From Closterium sp. Naga37s-1 (lineage: Eukaryota; Streptophyta; Zygnematophyceae; Desmidiales; Closteriaceae): a DNA stretch of 64,000 nucleotides. The stretch spans positions 1,448,501-1,512,500 of the forward strand of contig CANJKZ010000410.1 in assembly GCA_947471745.1 (NCBI GenBank). The letters are read 5' to 3'. Each line of letters starts with the position of its first letter. Position 1 is the stretch's first letter. Shown here piece by piece: positions 57,758 to 64,000 of this stretch. Below the pieces are notes generated by a model that worked only from the letters and a program-made list of their open reading frames with translations, did not search any database and had not been told where the DNA came from. A program made the translations under genes and the position numbers.

Positions 57758-58721
57758 AGGTGACATCATACGGCCTCCATCTCACTTCATCAAATGCTAT
57801 TCTCAATGTTTTGATAATAGTTCTCTGTAAAGTTTTCTCTTACCATCGGTTTTCCTGGTTTCCCTTTTGGTGGGCTGCGTTTTGTTTTTCAGCTGTTACG
57901 TGTTTGTAAGGTTTTTCTGTTGTACAACTAAATCACACCGTACTTATCTTCTAGACGTGACAAAGAAGGAACATCCCAACCAAACCAAGTGCTGCTGTGT
58001 GCCTATGTACCCATGAAAGAGTGAAGCCCAAAACCAGAAAGCTACACATTGATGTCAGGCTGTGGTGCAGGACCTTGTTGGTTCTTTTTTATTTAAATGA
58101 TTTCTCTTGCTGAACTGCGCCAGGGGAGTGTGGCAACGCCAGGTATAGACGAAGATAGTATTCGTTGAACTAGACAACTTTATTGCACAGTACCATAAAG
58201 GTCAAAGCTTAAAAATTTGACTACACATGATATCTTTTCAGACAATTCCAGCCCTTTTCAGCATACCTCCAATCGAAGCAACTTCTAGCAAGACAACTGG
58301 GATATAAATCCAGCCAGATTCGCTCTTCCCGATGAAGGCGGAAAATCGAGTGGGTCCCCTTCCATCTGCGCGTCCTGTGCCTCTTCCGCATTTCCCCCTT
58401 TCCCTTCCGCGTCCCTTTTCTGCCCCGCTCTTTCCTCCCCCATCCCACATGCCCGCAGCCACACCCGCCCCCTCCCATACCATCACTCTTCAAACCCTCT
58501 GACGTCACGAATCCTCCATGCCCTAATCTCGCACCCAAGGCGCTCCGGCCAGCCAGCTATGCAGTTGTTGCCGTCTCGCACCCAGCTTTAGGAATTAAGA
58601 TGCTTGCTGCCAAGCCTCACCTGCTCGTAGGCTCATTTTTGGCGCGGATCTGGTAACCAGATCGCGGTTGCGATCCGCACGTTCAGTTCACCCTGCCATG
58701 TCGTAAACTCGATCAGCAGTC
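57758..58721. other. ARM 3' region and PWWP upstream region
   Basis: About 960 bp without a recognised gene. 58210-58540 gives a low-complexity minus-strand frame (Gly/Lys/Arg-rich) that looks like a shadow of Pro/Ser/Cys-rich plus DNA. It should hold the ARM 3' untranslated region and the PWWP promoter. Confidence 0.4.
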
Positions 58722-61700
58722 ATGCCTCCGGCTAAGAAGAAAGTTATAGCCGACGTGAAGGAGGGAGATCTCGTGCTCGCCAAAGTCAAGGGATTCCAGC
58801 CTTGGCCCGCCAAGGTCCCAATCACTCGCTCACTTGCTCTCTCACGTTCCTTCCTCGCTTCCCCGCTCGTCTTCTCTTCGTCTTAGTATCTCCGAGCAGA
58901 ACCTGCGCATCGTTTTTTTCGGATCTTAACTAGCTTGCGAATCAGGTCCCTTCAATAGTCGGAGCACACTAGTGATTAATGCGTCTCCTCCGAAGGGTCT
59001 TCACGTTTCAATTCTCGCGCGCCTCTCTTGGTTCCAGATCGTTCGTTGCCCGTAGCATCTTACTGCGCAAGCTCTCCGTCCTTTCGCTCGTTACGGTCAG
59101 ATTCTGACAGCTGTCGACGAATCCGGCTGGCTGTCGCCGCGCGGCTTGGCATGAAAGAATGTCGTAACACCGAAAATGCTCGTGGGGGATCGTTAGGAGC
59201 GTATCCGTTACAAACTGACGCTTGACCGGTGGATTCCGGTCGGGCCGTCAGTTTCGGCCAATCAGCGCCTCTTTCCACCCTCTGCTTCTCTCATATGTCG
59301 TACTCACTCTCGAATCCTCCACCCTACGTCACTCTCCCTCTCACCTGTCCCACAGGTCATAAGCGCAGAGGAAGCACAGAAAGCTGATGTGAAATTGAAA
59401 TATAAGCCAAACAAGGTCTATGTAACCTTCTTCCCATCCGGGCAATTGTGAGTCCCTCCACCTCCTTCCAGCTAGTCATGGGAACTCGTATGTCGCTCGT
59501 AGGACGGCATGTGGGATGGGATGCACGTATGATCAAAACTTCGCTGAATTCTCCATTTGCCAGTTGAGCCACTCGTCCTTTTCCCTCCTGAATGGCAAGA
59601 CCAATCACCCCAGAGCCTCGTATCTAACCATCCCCCCCCCTCCGCCTCCTCCTCTCCCTTCTACCCCCCCCTCCACTCCCCTCTCCCCTCCTCGCCCTAT
59701 GTTTCCGACCCCACCCGCGCAGCCGCGCGTGCAATCCCGCGGATGTCACCCCCTTTTCCGCGGAACTGCGCGAGCAGCTGACTGCGCCGACCGCCAGGCG
59801 AGTATCGGCGGACTTCTCGATTGGGCTGGCAATGATGTGCGAGCTGCAGGATAGGCGGAAGGAAGGCCAGGCGGAGGGGGAGCAGGGGGGCGCGGCGGGG
59901 CGGGCACAGGCGGTGGGGGAGAGGTCGGGGGGCGCGGAAGACGCCGCAGCTGCTGCACAGGTGGGTCAAGAAGGGCTTTAAGAGTGCTAGGGCTGTTTGT
60001 CTTGTGATTTGATCTCCAGCTATCGGCTTGCAACCATAGTCCTCCCCTCCTTCCCACCCGCCCTTCTGCTCCCCCACCCCTCTCCCGTGCTTTTCCTTCG
60101 TGCTGCAGCAGCCAGACCAGGCCGCTGCTGCAACCGCAGACTCTGCTGACCCTAGAGCGCAGCCCGAGCATGCAGGGGACGCAGCTGCCGCCGCTGCAGG
60201 TGCCCCGGGATTAGCCCAGGCTGGTCCAGACAGGGAGGCAAGCCAAGATATGGGGCAGGGGGAGGGGGAGGGGGAGGGCGAGGATGCGGTAGGTGCACTG
60301 GGGACCTCCCCAGTAGCTACCCGCCCCTTGGAAAACGGCGAAGGGGGAAGATTTCCGACAGAGGCGCTGCTGGGAAACGGGGAGCGAGAGGGGCGGAATG
60401 GGGAGGGAGCGGAGGATGGGGAGGGGTTGGGGTTGCAAGGAGTGGACGCTCGGGGGGGGATAGTGAAGGATTTTCACGTTGTGGGCCCGGATATTCTCAA
60501 CTCCGCGTGGCGGAAGCGGAAACGGCTGGAAGAGCTGGGGGATGTGGGCGCAGCGGAGAAGAGGAGAGATGGGGCGGGAGATGGGGGGGCGGGGCTTGAG
60601 GCGGGCGGGGAGGAAGCGGGGGAGAGTGGGGACGGGCGCGAGGGCGTGGCGGCGAGTGGTATAGAAGCTGTCTTGAACGGTGGTAGGAAGGGAGTAGGTG
60701 GAGGGAAGGATGGTGCGGATGGGAGGGATGGGGAGGAGGGTGTTGAGGATGGTGGTGCAGCGGTAGCTGAGGAAAAGAAGAGTGGTGATGGAGGAGTGGG
60801 AGAGAGAGAGGTTGCAACGGCGGGGGAAGGGTATAAGAAGGCGGGGGCGTCGCAAGAAGTTGGTGTGAAGGCGGATGGGGAAAAGGGCGAGCAGACGGAG
60901 GAGGGGAAGTGCGAAGGCGAGGTGAAGGACGGGGGTGGAGAAGGGATTGTGGGCGTGAAGCAAGAGGCATGTGCTGCTGAGAGTGCGAGTAAGAGAGTTT
61001 CTGTGCGAATGGAGGAAGATACAGGTCGTACTGTGGCTGGAAGCAGCAGCGAGACGGAGGTTTCTGCAGGGACGAAGGAAAGGCAATCTGTGGCAGCGGC
61101 AATGGTTCAAGTGAACGTGTTTACAGACGGAAGCGGAGGAGGTGCTCGTGCTGGTGGGGAGCTGGTACAGGTGGTGGTTCAAGAGGCTGTAGGGAGTCAC
61201 GTGGAGTTTGAAGAGAAGGCGGTGGAAGGGGGAAAAGCGGAGGAGATGAGTGGGAGGGATGCTGGTGAGAAGGAGGAGGAGGCGAGGGGCAGGGATGGGA
61301 GGGCGAGGTTGGAGCAGCGGCCGGCGATTGAGATACTGGGAGCGGTGAGAGTGCAGGGCGCGGGCGGGTGGGTGAAAGCCCCTGCAGCTGCCTCCGCTGC
61401 TGGTGCTGTGGCGACGGTTGCTGCTGCTGGTGTTGCTGGTGCTGCTAGCTCTGGTGCTGGCGGCGCTGCTGGTGCTGGCGGCGCTGCTGGTGCTGGCGGT
61501 TCTGGTGCTGATGGTGTGGCGTTTTCCCGTGAGTCTGGTCAAGGGGAGGAGAGGCAGACGCGGTCGAGTGCAGGGAAGGCAAAAGAGCCGGAGAGGGAAG
61601 GGAGGGGAGAGGGAGTGAAGAGTGGCGTGCAGGCATTGTTGCAGGGAGGGCAGAAGGGAGGGGCGGGGGAGAGGAGAGCACTGAAAGGGCTTGAGGTGCT

Positions 61701-64000
61701 TCAGAGGGCGCAAGGCGCGCAGGCCAGAGAGGGGGAGAGGGCGGAGAGGGCGGAGGGTGGTTCTGGGCGTGGGGTTGGGAGGGAGAGGGAGGGCAAGGGA
61801 GAAGAGAAAGGCAGTGGGGTGGAGAAGGAGAGTGAGGGGAAAGTGGGGGTGGAGGGGGCGAGGGAGAAAGGTTTGAGGGGACAAGAGGGGAAGGAGCAAG
61901 GGGTGAGGGAACAATGGGGGAGAGAACAAGGAGCGAGGGAACAAGGGTCGAGAGAAAGCAGGAGAGGCGTGGACAAATTGAGGGAAGGCGAAAAGAGACC
62001 TCTGTCTAGGGAGAAAGAGCTGAAAGATGCGAGGATGGAACGAGGGAGGAAGGAGCTGGAGAAAGAGGGGGTGGTGATGAAGCGACCGGGCCAGATGGGA
62101 GGCAAGGGCAAGGCAGACGCGAGGGGGGATGTGGGAGGGCGGCAGGTGGGTGGTCCTGGTGGGCAATCAGGAAAGAGTCCTGTGGGTGAATCGCTTGTGG
62201 GTATGAAAAGGAAAGCGCGGTGGGATGGTGCTGGCGCTGACGCTAGTGAGGAGGGCAGAAAGCAGGGTGGGAAAGAGCTGCTCAGGGGGACTGGGACGGC
62301 GGCAGCAGGAGCAGCAGCAGCAGGAGGAGCAGGATTAGGAGGAGGAGGAGCAGGAGGAGCAGGGGACGGTTCCAGGGCAGCAGGAGGTGGTGCTAGTGGT
62401 GGTGCGAGTGGTGGTGCTGCAGGCGCAGGTGGCCAACGGCCCAGCCCCAGGACGTGGAGAAAGCGAGATTCAGAGGAGATTTGGAAGGAACTCGGGCAGA
62501 TGGGGCTGCTGGGGGAGGGGGATGGGGAAGAGGGAGCAGGCAGAGCGGTGCAAGTGGGAATGAGTGTGGTGGCAGGAGGGGAGGCTGGGGGCGAGTATGT
62601 TAAGGTTGAGTTAAGTGTGTGTGAGGGGGCGGTGCTTGGAGCAGGAGCCGTGAGGCGGGAGTTTGTGGGGGATTTGAGGGTGTATAAGAGGAGAAAGATG
62701 AGTGGGAAGGGGTACAGTGCGGTGCATGAGCAGCAAGCGGGGCAGGTTCCGGGAAGAGCGTTTCTGTATTGGACTCGGCGTTACCAGCAGATGCTGTTAG
62801 AGAGAGGCACGCTGCAGCTTCTGCCGGCTAGTCAGAAAGCCCTGCGCAGGGAGCAGGAAGAGCAGCAGCAGGAGCAGCAGAGGAGGAACCAGAGGCGCGT
62901 GCAGAAGCAGCAGCAGCAGGTGAGGGAGCAGGTGGAGAGGAAAGGGAGAGTGGCAGCACAGCAGCAGGCAGCGGGAGCTGCAACTGCTGCCGCCGCCGCT
63001 GCTGCTGTCCCGTCATCCTCTCTCACGGATCTTCTGCAGCAGCTGCAGCACACGCTAGAAGCTGAGAGGGGCCAGATGGACGAGCAGACGCGAGAAGCCG
63101 CCATGCGTGCTGCTGCTGCTGCCGCTGCGGCCGCCGCTGCTGCTGGTGCTGGTGGCGGTGGGATCGCATCTGCTGCTGCGTCGGCGCTAGCTGGCTCCTC
63201 TGGTTCGGGGTCTGCAGGGGGGTCGATAAATCTTGTGTCTCCCAGGGGGATGAAAGCGACAGCAGGGGGGAAAGGTGCATGGGGAAAGGCTCCTGGGGAG
63301 ATGGGTGGGAGTGGGGAGCAAGGAGCAGGGGTGAATGGGCCTGAGAAGAAACGAGGAAAGGATGGGGCAGAGGGGAGGGGTGATGTGGTGGTGAGATCTA
63401 GGTTGCTGCGAGGGGGGTCGGACGGTGGGGGTGGGGAGGCGGATGAAGGGGAGAGTGTGAGAGGGAAGGGGGTGAGTGGAGGGAAGAAAGGGGTGGGACA
63501 GGAGGGACGGGTGCAAGGGCTTGGTGGGTTCAAGAGTAGCAGTTTAAGGAGGGGGGTGGGAGACGAGGGGGATGGGGAAGAAGCGGGTAAAGGAGTGAGA
63601 AAGAAGACGGTTGGGAAGGGTTATGAAGGGGTGAAGGATGGAAGGGAGACAGGGAGTGGGGCAGGTGAGGGGGAAGGGGGAATCAGCACTCGGACTAGAA
63701 GAAAGGGGCATGGGGGTGGGGATAGGGGCAGACAACTTGCTGTGGAGGGGCGTGGGAAAGAGCAGGGTGAGGACGAGAGCAAGGAGGGAGAGGGAGAGGA
63801 TGATGAGAAAGAAGAGGAAGACGAGGACGGGGAGGAGGAGGATGAGGATGAGGATGAGGAGGATGAAGAGGAGGAGGAGGAGGAGGGGGATGTGTCTTCT
63901 GAAGACTCAGCTGGGTCGGAAGTTCTGGAGGTGGGGGAGGAGGATGAGCAAGTGGAGGTAGTGGGGGGCAGGAGCAAGGTGGAGAGGCGAGGAGTGGCCC
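58722..64000 (+). CDS. PWWP-domain protein (3' partial)
   Basis: Exons 58722-58814, 59356-59447, 59723-59960 and 60109 onward; the junctions keep frame, and the last exon is open without a stop to the window end (about 1440 residues so far). The PWWP domain is spread over the first three exons: EGDLVLAKVKGFQPWPAKV (the PWWP core as PWPA), then KVYVTFFPSGQ, then NPADVTPFSAELREQL. PWWP domains read histone H3 K36 methylation and bind DNA, so a nuclear chromatin role is likely. The rest is very long, Gly/Glu/Lys-rich and largely disordered, with a more ordered Gln-rich segment (FLYWTRRYQQMLLERGTLQL, about 62760-62830) followed by a Gln/Arg coiled coil. Near the end is a long Asp/Glu run (about 63740-63890). 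No other domain is recognised. Confidence 0.85.

Noticed and set aside
60211..62166. 651-codon minus-strand open frame, Leu/Pro/Ser-rich
   Set aside because: It is the antisense shadow of the long purine-rich PWWP exon, which is open on the plus strand and joined in frame to a recognisable PWWP domain.

Overview
The window reads as nuclear DNA of a green-lineage eukaryote. It has spliced genes with GT-AG introns, a plant-type alpha-coatomer gene, a PPWD1/CYP71-like cyclophilin, an armadillo-repeat gene, a PWWP-domain gene and many plant-type Ty1/copia and Ty3/gypsy retrotransposons with tRNA-Met-like primer sites. The GC-rich third positions, Ala/Gly-rich copia polyproteins and frequent microsatellites fit a streptophyte alga, perhaps a zygnematophyte such as Closterium. 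That placement is inference, because no rRNA or organelle marker is present.

Layout. 1-990: 3' end of a cyclophilin gene. 1392-3379: a broken copy of an orphan gene with QQWGS repeats. 3330-4110: a purine tract. 4130-6080: nothing recognised. 6305-9350: a tandem array of about 18 mini-exons, each about 65 nt with a near-constant 77-nt intron; the first ten can be read as one open frame in which the phase rotates from exon to exon. 10225-14150: poorly resolved exons leading to a second, longer copy of the QQWGS gene. 14853-19737 (minus): coatomer alpha, four exons, 1220 codons. 20166-52200: a stack of nested LTR retrotransposons. 53814-54230: a foldback, Mutator-type MITE. 54855-57757: armadillo-repeat protein. 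58722-64000: PWWP protein, running off the end.

The retrotransposon stack can be partly dated from its joins. Copia element B (27185-34177, target duplication AGGGT) sits inside the gag of gypsy element C. C's pol is cut by the LTR of a gag-only element D, followed by a fragment E. An old minus-strand copia relic R is split by copia element G (44178-51339, minus, target duplication TGAGC) and by a small non-autonomous LTR element F. One LTR of F is itself split by a 5'-truncated copia H. Copia element A (20166-26963) looks chimeric, because its 5' end belongs to another LTR family than its 3' end.

The host genes (COPI coat, spliceosomal or chromatin cyclophilin, ARM protein, PWWP reader) do not form a pathway. 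The feature most likely to be new is the mini-exon array at 6305-9350, where reading-frame rotation and the loss of potential stop codons agree in a way that suggests selection for coding.
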